This document shows, one piece after another, positions 57,539 to 64,000 of a stretch of 64,000 bases of DNA. Each line of letters opens with the position of its first letter. The stretch's first letter is position 1. The notes beneath the pieces were generated by a model that was not told where the DNA came from, made no database searches, and saw nothing but the letters and a program-made list of their open reading frames with translations. Source of the stretch: Gordonia soli NBRC 108243 (lineage in GTDB: Bacteria; Actinomycetota; Actinomycetes; Mycobacteriales; Mycobacteriaceae); contig NZ_BANX01000019.1 of the NCBI RefSeq assembly GCF_000334455.1, forward strand, positions 1 through 64,000, read 5' to 3'. The position numbers and the translations under genes are program-made.

Positions 57539-58003
57539 ATGACGACGACACGACGTACCCAACGCGACCGCGCCCAGCGTGCGCTCCGGCTCCGCGCGCA
57601 GCGTGCGACCTGGGCCGAAGTCGCCGACGCCTGCGGCTATCGGTCGCGGCAGGCCGCACAGATCGCGGTCCGCCGACTGCTCGACTCGGTCGCGCCCGAG
57701 CCCGACGTCGACCGGGCCTTGTCCACCGAGGGGCTGCGGATCCTCGAATCCAGGTTGTGGCGTCAGTACGCCCGTGCCGACGCCGCCGGGGACACCAACA
57801 CCATGATCCGCATCTCGAAGGAGATTCGGTCGCTCAACGCCGAGGGCTCGAAGCTCAACGGTCTCTACCGCCCCGAGCGGCACGAGGTCGTCGTCACCCC
57901 CTCACCCCGCGAGGCCATCGAGCAGGCGCGACAGGCCACCCTCGAATCCCTGAACCAGCCAACACCCCAGCCCGTACTCGACGCGGAGGTCGTCACCGAA
58001 TGA
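57539..58003 (+). CDS. HTH protein resembling a phage small terminase subunit
   Basis: 154 residues from an ATG at 57539. A basic N-terminus and an HTH (RAQRATWAEVADACGY, then RSRQAAQIAVRRLL) are followed by a helical part, LESRLWRQYARADAAGDT and MIRISKEIRSLNAEGSKLNGL. This matches the layout of actinophage small-terminase-like proteins, which recognise packaging sites. It lies directly right of the iteron region. A general DNA-binding role is safe; the packaging role is inference, and no large terminase is seen. The stop overlaps the next start. Confidence 0.5.
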   Translation: MTTTRRTQRDRAQRALRLRAQRATWAEVADACGYRSRQAAQIAVRRLLDSVAPEPDVDRALSTEGLRILESRLWRQYARADAAGDTNTMIRISKEIRSLNAEGSKLNGLYRPERHEVVVTPSPREAIEQARQATLESLNQPTPQPVLDAEVVTE

Positions 58004-58746
58004 GCAGCCGTGAACCCACCCAGCCCACGCCCGAGGCCCTGATCAACGCCGCCTACGACCTCGCGACGTTGATCGCCGAGGGCAGCCAGGACGCCGAGGC
58101 CCGGTCGCTCGTTGCGTCGAGCCTCGACGACGCCCTCGCCGCAGCGACCGGACAGCGGACCCAGGAGGACATCGACAGGCTCGCCGCCGAACTCGTGCTC
58201 GTCGCCGTCGGCGAGGTCGACACCGATAGCTCCACCCCGAGGCGACTCCTGCAGCAGCGCACCGCCGAGGCCTGGCTCAGTCACCTCGGCGACGCGAGGG
58301 CGCAGGAGCTGCTCGACCGGCAGCGCTGGGCCGACGCCGCCGATCCCGTGGCGGAGCCGTGGGACGGCGGCGACTCCAACACCAACCGCGCGATCCCGGC
58401 CCCCAGTGGCCCGCTGCCGCCCGTTCTCGGCGTTGCCTACCCCGATGTACCCGCGACACCCGACGCGGCGCGAGAAGGGCTGTGGGACAACACCGAACAT
58501 GGTGGTGAGGCCCACGCCGCCGACACCGACGACGAGACGACCGACGACCCCGATGCCGACGTCGAGATCGTCGATGCCGAGATCGTCGAGGTCGAGCGGG
58601 TGACCCCCGGCCAGACCCGATACCGGATGCCTGCAGGTCAGCACTACTCCCCCGCGAACCGGCCCGGCTTCACCCGGTCACTCACCCAGGGCCGACCCGT
58701 CGTGCAGATCAACACCGGGTCCGATCACCTGGACGATCAGCGCTGA
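58000..58746 (+). CDS. Hypothetical acidic protein of the mobile element
   Basis: 248 residues; the ATG at 58000 overlaps the preceding stop (ATGA). The N-terminal 110 residues are helical and Ala-rich (ALINAAYDLATLIAEGSQ, QRTAEAWLSHLGDARAQEL). The middle is Pro/Asp-rich, then a strongly acidic stretch (DDETTDDPDADVEIVDAEIVEVE) follows, broken only by hydrophobic Val/Ile. It ends in a polar tail. I recognise no family. Translational coupling to the small-terminase-like gene suggests a shared process. Confidence 0.6.
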   Translation: MSSREPTQPTPEALINAAYDLATLIAEGSQDAEARSLVASSLDDALAAATGQRTQEDIDRLAAELVLVAVGEVDTDSSTPRRLLQQRTAEAWLSHLGDARAQELLDRQRWADAADPVAEPWDGGDSNTNRAIPAPSGPLPPVLGVAYPDVPATPDAAREGLWDNTEHGGEAHAADTDDETTDDPDADVEIVDAEIVEVERVTPGQTRYRMPAGQHYSPANRPGFTRSLTQGRPVVQINTGSDHLDDQR

Positions 58747-58754
58747 GCGTCTGT

Positions 58755-58867
58755 GACCAGATAGGTTGTACCCCAACACAACTGCGGCGCGACGCGCGTC
58801 GAGCGACCAGTTAGAGTCCCTGGCTTCTTCTTCCACGCCTTCCTAAGATGGGTCTAGAACCTAGAAC
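58755..58867. promoter_or_regulatory. Repeat-rich region upstream of the serine recombinase (possible res/operator site and promoter)
   Basis: GACCAGATAG (58755-58764) and GACCAGTTAG (58805-58814) form a direct repeat 50 bp apart. Between them lies the palindrome CGACGCGCGTCG. TAAGAT (58844-58849), with TGGCTT 17 bp upstream, is a reasonable promoter for the recombinase. CTAGAAC is tandemly duplicated at 58854-58860 and 58861-58867, just downstream of that hexamer. These could be subsites for the recombinase or an operator; neither is proven. Confidence 0.45.
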
Positions 58868-58886
58868 CACAAGGGGGGCAACAGAT

Positions 58887-59480
58887 ATGACCATCGGACA
58901 GACCGTCGGCTACACCCGGGTGAGCACGCTGGACCAGAACACCGCGCGGCAGCTCGACGGCGTGGTGCTCGACAAGGTGTTCACCGACAAGGCATCCGGC
59001 AAGGACACCGACCGGCCCCAGCTCACCGCCTGCATCGACTACGTGCGCGAGGGCGACACGCTGGTGATCCACTCGATGGACCGCCTGGCCCGGTCGCTGC
59101 GTGATCTCCTCCAGGTCGTTGACGATCTCAGCGGGCGCGGTGTCAACGTGCAGTTCGTCAAGGAGAGGCTGACCTTCACCGCCAACGACGCAGACCCGTG
59201 CGCGGTGCTCATGATGCAGGTCATGGGTGCGGTGGCTGAGTTCGAGCGTTCGCTGATCCTGGGGCGGCAGCGTGAGGGTATCGCCATCGCGAAGGCCGAG
59301 GGGAAGTACAAGGGCCGCAGGCCGTCCCTGTCCGATGACCAGGCGCGCGAGGTGGTCGACCGGCTGGCCAGCGGCGAATCGGCGGCAGCCCTGGCCCGGG
59401 AGTTCGGGGTGAACAGGTCGACGATCTACAACGTCCGCGACCGCGTGTTCGCCTCGGTGAACCAGGCAGTGTCGGCATGA
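58887..59480 (+). CDS. Serine recombinase (resolvase/invertase family)
   Basis: 197 residues from an ATG at 58887 with AAGGGGGG upstream. Catalytic Ser13 lies in GYTRVSTLDQN, with the conserved Arg residues in IHSMDRLARSLRDL and the E-F-E-R segment of VMGAVAEFERSLI. The C-terminal HTH is EVVDRLASGESAAALAREFGV, then NRSTIYN. This small-resolvase architecture usually acts at a nearby res or inversion site. It is followed with a 4-base overlap by a 60-residue protein. Confidence 0.93.
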   Translation: MTIGQTVGYTRVSTLDQNTARQLDGVVLDKVFTDKASGKDTDRPQLTACIDYVREGDTLVIHSMDRLARSLRDLLQVVDDLSGRGVNVQFVKERLTFTANDADPCAVLMMQVMGAVAEFERSLILGRQREGIAIAKAEGKYKGRRPSLSDDQAREVVDRLASGESAAALAREFGVNRSTIYNVRDRVFASVNQAVSA

Positions 59481-59659
59481 GCGCGTCCGTCGAGCACTGG
59501 GGGCTGCGCACCGGCCCCGCCACCTACGTCGGCATCAGCGGGACCAACAATCGCCCCTGCCGGATCGTTCGGTTCCGCCGCGATTGCGTGGTCGTCCGCT
59601 TCGACGACGCGCCGCCCGAGGCCGTGCATCCCCACGATCTGCGGCAGGCCCCGCGCTAA
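59477..59659 (+). CDS. 60-residue protein coupled to the serine recombinase
   Basis: 60 residues; the ATG at 59477 overlaps the recombinase stop (ATGA). The sequence is beta-strand-rich, with IVRFRRDCVVVRFDD and a C-terminal HPHDLRQ, and looks like a small SH3/KOW-type barrel. No family is recognised. The strict overlap makes it likely to be real. Confidence 0.6.
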   Translation: MSASVEHWGLRTGPATYVGISGTNNRPCRIVRFRRDCVVVRFDDAPPEAVHPHDLRQAPR

Positions 59660-59670
59660 CGTCGACACGA

Positions 59671-59748
59671 CCGCGACCACCTCGCGGAACTCCTGCGCCG
59701 GATCGTCGCCCGTAGCCAGGGCGCGGGAGTTCCGCCGGGTGGTCGCGG
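59671..59748. repeat. Long near-perfect inverted repeat (29-bp arms)
   Basis: The arms 59671-59699 and 59720-59748 pair over 29 positions with two adjacent mismatches and one T-G wobble around a 20-base loop. This is by far the strongest hairpin in the window. It starts 12 bases after the stop of the 60-residue gene. It has no T run, so it could be a terminator, a structured RNA, a recombination or transfer site, or a relic of a small inverted-repeat element. Confidence 0.85.
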
Positions 59749-59802
59749 CGCTCCATCACCTGCCCGACCGACTGACCACAACGCCTAGCACTGTCGGTGA
59801 AT

Positions 59803-59808
59803 TATACT
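59803..59808 (+). promoter_or_regulatory. Candidate -10 hexamer for the small-gene cluster
   Basis: TATACT lies in an A/T-rich patch (GAATTATACT) 68 bases before the ATG at 59876. No convincing -35 is found. ACTGT occurs on both sides (within 59790-59794 and 59806-59810). Confidence 0.45.
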
Positions 59809-59875
59809 GTGGCCCAGTCGAATTAGCCGAGTGTCGTCGTTGCGGAGCTGCTCGGCTCGGTGCATGATGGGTCCC

Positions 59876-60130
59876 ATGACCGCAGCCACCGCCGACGCGC
59901 AGACCCCGGCCCCGGGCGACCTCACAGCGCGACAGTGGGCCGCCCGGCACAACGCCCTCCTCGGACGCGGCGCTGCCGACGACGACCCGCGTGTGGCCGA
60001 ATGCCGGGCCGCACTGGCCTACTGGCGGTGCCGCACCGTAATCGACGCAGAACGCGACCAGCTCGCCCCTGCCGACGCCGCCGCCCTAGCTGACTCCCTG
60101 GGAGGCGGTGCGACGACCATGCGCACCTGA
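59876..60130 (+). CDS. Hypothetical protein, 84 residues
   Basis: ATG at 59876; a start at 59831 is possible but gives an implausible Cys-rich N-terminus. The protein is helical (TARQWAARHNALLGRGA, RVAECRAALAYWRCRTVIDAE, LAPADAAALADSLGGG). No family recognised. It is the first of several rightward small genes. Confidence 0.55.
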   Translation: MTAATADAQTPAPGDLTARQWAARHNALLGRGAADDDPRVAECRAALAYWRCRTVIDAERDQLAPADAAALADSLGGGATTMRT

Positions 60131-60140
60131 GACCACCACC

Positions 60141-60231
60141 CTGCTGCCCCGGCGGGCCTCGACGTCGTGGCAGCAGCACCGGATCGACGACATGCAGTTC
60201 GACCCACCCCGCCGTGTCCAACGTGGACACG
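60141..60231 (+). promoter_or_regulatory. Two hairpins in the gap ahead of the 108-residue gene
   Basis: CTGCTGCC (60141-60148) pairs with GGCAGCAG (60169-60176) around a 20-base loop. CGTGTCCA (60213-60220) pairs with TGGACACG (60224-60231) around an ACG loop, only 9 bases before the AGGAGA ribosome site. The first could end the upstream transcript; the second could be an operator or translation control element. Confidence 0.55.
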
Positions 60232-60251
60232 CGCACACCGAGGAGACCCAG

Positions 60252-60578
60252 ATGACCAGCACCGCCACCGCGCCGACGCGGACCACCCGCCGCATGCACA
60301 CCGATGACGAGATCGACGCCGCCATCCTGTCCGCGCTCACCGACCTCGCACCCAACGACGGAGACCTGGTGCGGTGGAGCCGTGTTCGTGCCCAGCTGCC
60401 CGGGGGCTGTGGATACTGGCAGGCACACGAGGCCCAGCACCGACTGTGGCGCGCCGGTCAGATCGTCCTCGTCCAGGTCCACGGCACGCCCTGGGTCGGC
60501 CTCGCCGACGAGTGCTCGCGGATGGCCGACGCCGCCTGCGCACGCCGTGGCGAACCCAAGCGCGTGGTGATGGTCTGA
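60252..60578 (+). CDS. Hypothetical protein with winged-helix-like middle
   Basis: 108 residues from an ATG at 60252 with AGGAGA five bases upstream. DDEIDAAILSALTDLAP, then WSRVRAQLPG, HEAQHRLWRAGQIVLVQVHG and TPWVGLADE looks like a small winged-helix domain. No family is named. It is followed after five bases by the next gene. Confidence 0.55.
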   Translation: MTSTATAPTRTTRRMHTDDEIDAAILSALTDLAPNDGDLVRWSRVRAQLPGGCGYWQAHEAQHRLWRAGQIVLVQVHGTPWVGLADECSRMADAACARRGEPKRVVMV

Positions 60579-60583
60579 CGGCT

Positions 60584-60784
60584 ATGACGGCACCGGCGAA
60601 CACCACCGTCGACACCGACGCCTACCGGGTGCTCGGGGCTGCCACGAGCCGTGCCTTCGCCGACGGCACCCTCGACCTCGACGGACTGGCCCAGGTCTGC
60701 CGCCACGTCCTGGACCTCGACCTCGACCAGGCACGGTCGGTTCTGGCTGTGCCACCGAAAACCACTGACACACAACGCGCTTAG
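60584..60784 (+). CDS. Hypothetical protein, 66 residues
   Basis: ATG at 60584. Short helical protein (AYRVLGAATSRAFADGTL, AQVCRHVLDLDLDQARSVL) with no recognised motif. It lies in a tight same-strand series between the winged-helix-like gene and the 225-residue gene, which supports it being coding; no strong ribosome site is visible. Confidence 0.5.
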   Translation: MTAPANTTVDTDAYRVLGAATSRAFADGTLDLDGLAQVCRHVLDLDLDQARSVLAVPPKTTDTQRA

Positions 60785-60795
60785 GAGACACCGCC

Positions 60796-61473
60796 ATGCC
60801 CATCAGCGGATACCTCGCACCCCGCCGGGAGCGGCCCACCGCCCCGGTGCCCATCTACGACCAGGCCACGAAACGTGAGCGCCGACGCCGGTGGCTCACC
60901 GTCGTCCTCGACGACCAGTTCCGCCTCGACGACGAGGTCGCCGCGATCTGCGGACCCATTGCCCTGCGGGCCGTCGACGACCCCACTCCTGCTGCGAACC
61001 TCACCCGCATCGAAGCCGTCGCCGACGCGGTCAGCGGGCTGTGTGTCGCCGCCGCCGAACTCGTCGCCGACTCCGATATCCGCCGTCTCGACGCCACCAA
61101 CCGCCGACGCGCCCGCGAGGCCATGCGGGCAGTGAGCCGGTCGGCGCTGCCGACCATCACCGCCGACGATCTCGCCGACGGGTCCTGGGTCGAACCCCTC
61201 GTCGACCTCGCCCGGCCCCACACCGCTCCCCTGGCACACCTGCTCGGTCGCCAGGCATCCGACCGGCGCGGCGGCCCCACCGCGTCCGAGGCGATGCTGA
61301 CCGTCTTACGCGACCTCGACCGCGCCGCCCTGGCAGCACACCGACGCCTCGACGCCGCCGAGCGCCACCGTGCCCAGGTCGGATCACGGACCGCTCCCAC
61401 CGACCCCGCCCAGGCAGCCCGCGACACCCTGCGTGAACTCGGCCTCGGTACCAGCGAACAGGAAACGACGTGA
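60796..61473 (+). CDS. Hypothetical helical protein, 225 residues
   Basis: ATG at 60796 with AGGAGA seven bases upstream. Mostly helical and rich in Ala, Arg and Asp: TRIEAVADAVSGLCVAAAEL, NRRRAREAMRAVSRSALP and DLDRAALAAHRRLDAAERH. No membrane segment or known domain. Its TGA overlaps the GTG of the zinc-ribbon gene. A scaffolding or DNA-associated role in the element is possible but unsupported. Confidence 0.6.
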   Translation: MPISGYLAPRRERPTAPVPIYDQATKRERRRRWLTVVLDDQFRLDDEVAAICGPIALRAVDDPTPAANLTRIEAVADAVSGLCVAAAELVADSDIRRLDATNRRRAREAMRAVSRSALPTITADDLADGSWVEPLVDLARPHTAPLAHLLGRQASDRRGGPTASEAMLTVLRDLDRAALAAHRRLDAAERHRAQVGSRTAPTDPAQAARDTLRELGLGTSEQETT

Positions 61474-61685
61474 ACACCGCGCCCACGACGGCCACCGGGC
61501 AGCGATTGGAGCCGTGCTGGGGCTGTGGAACACCCACCTGGCGGTGGCGCGGGTCCGTCCACGGCTACAAGTGCGACTCCTGCATCGCCCGCGCCGTCGG
61601 CCTCGACCGCCCACCCTCGGGACGCGAGCTACGCGCCTCCCGCTTCACCCGCCACGATCACCACGAACGACAGGAGAACGCATGA
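61470..61685 (+). CDS. Small zinc-ribbon protein
   Basis: 71 residues; GTG at 61470 overlaps the previous stop (GTGA). Two Cys pairs, C16-x2-C19 (CWGCG) and C35-x2-C38 (CDSC), are separated by 15 residues containing aromatic and basic residues, a classic zinc-ribbon spacing. The C-terminus is basic (RASRFTRHDHHERQ). It probably binds nucleic acid or protein. The stop overlaps the next start. Confidence 0.65.
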   Translation: MNTAPTTATGQRLEPCWGCGTPTWRWRGSVHGYKCDSCIARAVGLDRPPSGRELRASRFTRHDHHERQENA

Positions 61686-62470
61686 CTGCCCCCGCCCCCT
61701 CGACACCGGACCTGTTGCCGGTCAACTACGAGGCACCGCTGGTCAACCCGTCACCCGGCGGCCTGTACCCGGCCACGACATGGACCCAGGACGGCGTCGG
61801 CGTACCCCGGTGGCTCGCCTCCGGTGTCCGCGTCCGCCCGCACAACTTCGGGGGCGAGGACGCCGTCGGCATCTGGGCAGCCGAATGGTGCGGTGACCCC
61901 GGCGACGAGATCAAGGACGGCACCCGTCCCGACCCCGAGACCGACCCGTTCGACCCGCTCACCGTGTGGGCGTACGACGAATGCGACCTCACCACCCCCT
62001 CACAAGACGAGGTCCGCGCCCGCGCGAGTCAGAACCTGCGCCTGATCGAGCCGGTGGCCGTCGAACGGGAGTTCTCCGCCCGCCTGATCGCCGACGCCCC
62101 TCCCGGCCCCGGACCAACCGGCATCGTCGGCGCACTCGGCCACCTGGAAGCCCAGCTCGCCAAGACCAACACCATCGGCGTCATCCACGCCAGCGCCGAA
62201 TGGGCCGCTGCCGCCGCCGATCACAACCTCCTACAGTTCGTCGGAGGCGGTGCACCCCGCACACCCATGGGCCACCTGTGGGTGTTCGGCGGCGGATACG
62301 TCGACGGCCTCGGGAAGGCGCTCGTGGCCACCAGCCCGCTCTACGGCTGGCGTGATGTACCTGCGGTCCGCGAGACCATCGACGCCACCAACAACCGCTT
62401 CATCGCCATCGCCGAACGGTCCGTCGTCATCGGCTACGAGAAGGCGGTGGCCATGGCCGGGCTGACCTGA
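61682..62470 (+). CDS. Putative phage virion (head) protein
   Basis: 262 residues; ATG at 61682 with CAGGAG upstream, overlapping the preceding stop. The pattern recalls a family of actinophage and prophage structural proteins: an N-terminal loop with WLASGVRVRPHN, a central helix RLIADAP...IVGALGHLEAQLAKTN, then IGVIHASAEWAAA and PMGHLWVFGGGYVDG followed by ATSPLYGWRD. That recognition is from memory of the pattern and is not certain. A strong hairpin follows the stop, as expected for a highly expressed gene. No portal or large terminase gene adjoins it. Confidence 0.45.
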   Translation: MTAPAPSTPDLLPVNYEAPLVNPSPGGLYPATTWTQDGVGVPRWLASGVRVRPHNFGGEDAVGIWAAEWCGDPGDEIKDGTRPDPETDPFDPLTVWAYDECDLTTPSQDEVRARASQNLRLIEPVAVEREFSARLIADAPPGPGPTGIVGALGHLEAQLAKTNTIGVIHASAEWAAAAADHNLLQFVGGGAPRTPMGHLWVFGGGYVDGLGKALVATSPLYGWRDVPAVRETIDATNNRFIAIAERSVVIGYEKAVAMAGLT

Positions 62471-62512
62471 CCAACCGACACCGGGCGCGTGTCTATCGTC
62501 GCACCGCCCACC

Positions 62513-62566
62513 GCGACGGGGCCGGTCTCGGGAATGGCTGTGGGCCTCTGGGACCGGCCCCGTCGC
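62513..62566 (+). terminator. Strong hairpin after the virion-protein-like gene
   Basis: A perfect 15-bp stem pairs GCGACGGGGCCGGTC (62513-62527) with GACCGGCCCCGTCGC (62552-62566) around a 24-base loop, 43 bases after the stop codon. There is no T run. It is probably a terminator or mRNA-stabilising structure that separates the upstream cluster from the peptidase gene. Confidence 0.75.
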
Positions 62567-62603
62567 CGACGACCACCACCACCGACAGCAGGAGAACCAC
62601 ACC

Positions 62604-63215
62604 ATGACGCGGACCACCCGCACCGCCCGGCACCCGGCGCGCACACCCGCACACACCGCCGCCGCACCACCGACACCAGAGTCCTCGACGATGACCCCGG
62701 CCCAGAAGGCCCGATACGGAACCGCGATCCACGAGTCCGCTCACGCCATCACCGCGACGGTGCTCGGGCACACGGTCCGCAAGATCACCCTCGGAACCGT
62801 CGACCCCGAGCACCCGCACCGCCTCGGGACCTGTGTCTACGCCACCAGGTTCGACGACCAGGACCGCGCCGCCATCTGCTACGCCGGTCCCTACGCGCAG
62901 GCGTTCTACCTCCACGGCGGCCCGCCGACGCCCAAGGCGATCCGCTCCGCCCTCGACGGCACCGAGGACTACGCCGCCATGACCGCAGCGGGTGACACCC
63001 GACCCGCCGAGGTCCCCAGGCTCGTCGTGAGCTGCTGGTCGTCGATCACGATGCTCGCGAACAGGGTCTACATGCGCGGATCGGCGACCCAGGCCGACGT
63101 CGACGCCGCCCTGCAACTCCCCCGCGACGACCTCGACGGGCGCCACCACGCCCTCGCGGTGATCCGATCCGGCAGTGTGCCCGGGTCGTTCACCATCGTC
63201 GCCCCGCTGCCGTAG
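62604..63215 (+). CDS. Solo HExxH peptidase resembling the FtsH M41 protease domain
   Basis: 203 residues from an ATG at 62604 with AGGAGA upstream; an ATG at 62691 would remove a Thr/Pro/Ala-rich N-terminus. YGTAIHESAHAITATVLG carries H43-E44-x2-H47 and resembles the M41 motif, with VRKITLGTVDPEHPHRLG and AAICYAGPYAQAFYLHGG following as in FtsH-type protease domains. There is no AAA+ ATPase domain and no membrane segment. The substrate may be an element or host protein. The third metal ligand is not obvious. Confidence 0.6.
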   Translation: MTRTTRTARHPARTPAHTAAAPPTPESSTMTPAQKARYGTAIHESAHAITATVLGHTVRKITLGTVDPEHPHRLGTCVYATRFDDQDRAAICYAGPYAQAFYLHGGPPTPKAIRSALDGTEDYAAMTAAGDTRPAEVPRLVVSCWSSITMLANRVYMRGSATQADVDAALQLPRDDLDGRHHALAVIRSGSVPGSFTIVAPLP

Positions 63216-63260
63216 GAGATTCATGGTCAGGGTAAACGCGAGGCGGCAGCCGAGACAGCG

Positions 63261-64000
63261 TCAATCGCCGACATACTCCTGACCTGGCCCGTACATCGAA
63301 ATAGGCCTCGGTTCAGGCAGATCGTTCGGCAGGAATCGCTCATCGTCGGGGTGCAGATATACGCACTCACTTGCCGAGTCGATTGTGCTTTCGTTGATGA
63401 ACTTCTCGTATGCGGTAGTCCCCCGCTCCTCCCTGTCGAACTCGCCAGCCCACACACGTTCGACAGGGATACCGGCCTCAGCTAGGGGGTCGATATTGCT
63501 CATCACCAAACCGATTTTTCGGGTGACGGGAAAGGTTATGCCCCAAGCGGTTAGGAAACCCACGCCTTGCCATGGCTGGTTGTCCTCGGGCTGCCGGACC
63601 AGACCCACAGGAGAATCGCAGGTGAGCAATGAACGACGCTCGAACCGCACGAGAGTCCAGGGACGCCCAACGATGTACGGGGTTAGTTTCGCCGACAGCG
63701 ACGCCATGTTCTGGAGGTGGACCTCGGGCGGGACCTTGAGAGGTTGTGTCGGGCGCGCCGCCCGGTCAAGCAGACGGGCCGCCTCCTCGGCGTCTACGTC
63801 CACACCAAGCCGACGTTTGGCCCAGGCCTGAGCTCCCTCGGCTTTGGTGAACTGCGCTTCCAGCTTGATCATCTGGGTACCCATGTGCCCGATATTGCGT
63901 CGCTGATCGGGACCACGTACCGCTTGCATTGCGAGGAAGTAGCTCACTAGGGTGCGCTTCTCTTCATCGAGAGGCCAGTCGCCGTCGGCCAACGAACGCA
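63261..64000 (-). CDS. DUF4238-type protein, N-terminal part outside the window
   Basis: About 246 residues are visible. The frame is open to the right edge, and the only nearby start (TTG at 63992) lies inside the conserved domain, so the true start is beyond the window. LVSYFLAMQAVRGPDQR, WTLVRFERRSLLTCDSPVGLVRQP and LTAWGITFPVTRKIGLVMSN match the DUF4238 layout, including the T-C-D-S-P-V core. The function of the family is unknown. Like the cargo gene near the integrase, it is visibly richer in A/T than its neighbours and faces left against the rightward cluster, suggesting independent acquisition. Confidence 0.72.
   Translation of the reverse strand, partial: RSLADGDWPLDEEKRTLVSYFLAMQAVRGPDQRRNIGHMGTQMIKLEAQFTKAEGAQAWAKRRLGVDVDAEEAARLLDRAARPTQPLKVPPEVHLQNMASLSAKLTPYIVGRPWTLVRFERRSLLTCDSPVGLVRQPEDNQPWQGVGFLTAWGITFPVTRKIGLVMSNIDPLAEAGIPVERVWAGEFDREERGTTAYEKFINESTIDSASECVYLHPDDERFLPNDLPEPRPISMYGPGQEYVGD

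Larger units (their letters stand above)
51982..64000. mobile_element. Integrated mobile element, left end to window edge
   Basis: The element begins at a partial tRNA 3' end (attL) next to a tyrosine integrase and runs past the right edge. Synteny with relatives stops at 51.9 kb. Contents in order: integrase, A/T-richer cargo gene, replication ATPase, excisionase-like HTH, iteron region, terminase-small-like HTH, unknown acidic protein, serine recombinase, small unknown proteins, virion-protein-like gene, HExxH peptidase and DUF4238 gene. Left-facing and right-facing modules diverge from the iteron region. The right end and the rebuilt tRNA should lie beyond 64 kb. Whether it is a satellite, prophage or conjugative element cannot be settled here. 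Confidence 0.85.

Overview
The window is a high-GC actinobacterial chromosome segment. Gene content and order match the M. tuberculosis Rv2553c-Rv2614c neighbourhood: ruvX-alaS, rarA, aspS, hisS, rel-apt, secDF-yajC, ruvCAB, yebC-pdxT-tesB, pdxS, pimA-patA-pgsA-HIT-thrS. PIM lipid genes, a neutral zinc metallopeptidase and GT87 mannosyltransferase point to a mycolic-acid-type member of the Mycobacteriales; I favour Gordonia or a close relative, by synteny and protein style only.

Positions 1-24 kb: the 5' end of a probable mltG, ruvX and alaS read leftward. Then come an Xre/MmyB regulator with an MFS exporter, rarA, an APH-like protein, a transglutaminase/ATP-grasp-alpha-E pair, aspS, a zinc metallopeptidase with a DUF885 protein, an arrestin-like/membrane pair, an ECF sigma factor with its YCII partner, hisS, an MBL hydrolase and a membrane-anchored cyclophilin. 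Positions 24-36 kb: rel, apt, a peptide-type binding lipoprotein, secF-secD-yajC and ruvB-ruvA-ruvC, with a clear SOS box upstream of ruvC. Positions 36-51.9 kb: yebC, pdxT, tesB, a PP2C-FHA-LuxR signalling cluster, pdxS, a LemA-like protein, the phosphatidylinositol mannoside block (pimA, patA, pgsA, HIT/Ap4A phosphorylase, thrS), a GT87 mannosyltransferase, a RibD-like reductase and a shikimate-dehydrogenase paralogue.

From about 51,982 to beyond the right edge lies an integrated mobile element. Its left end is a 3' tRNA fragment (attL) followed by a tyrosine integrase. The element then carries an A/T-richer cargo gene with an HNH-like zinc motif, a DUF3987-type replication ATPase, an excisionase-like HTH protein, a striking non-coding region with two inverted sets of 9-bp iterons around an A/T-rich core, a small-terminase-like HTH protein, a serine recombinase, a run of small unknown proteins, a virion-protein-like gene, a solo HExxH peptidase and a DUF4238 gene cut by the edge. 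No large terminase, portal or tail gene is seen, so a phage satellite (PICI-like), a prophage or another integrative element all remain open. The iteron region is the best candidate for an undescribed replication origin.

Many starts were moved inward from the longest open frame to codons with a Shine-Dalgarno sequence or a 4-base stop/start overlap. All functional calls rest on motif recognition and gene order; no searches were run.
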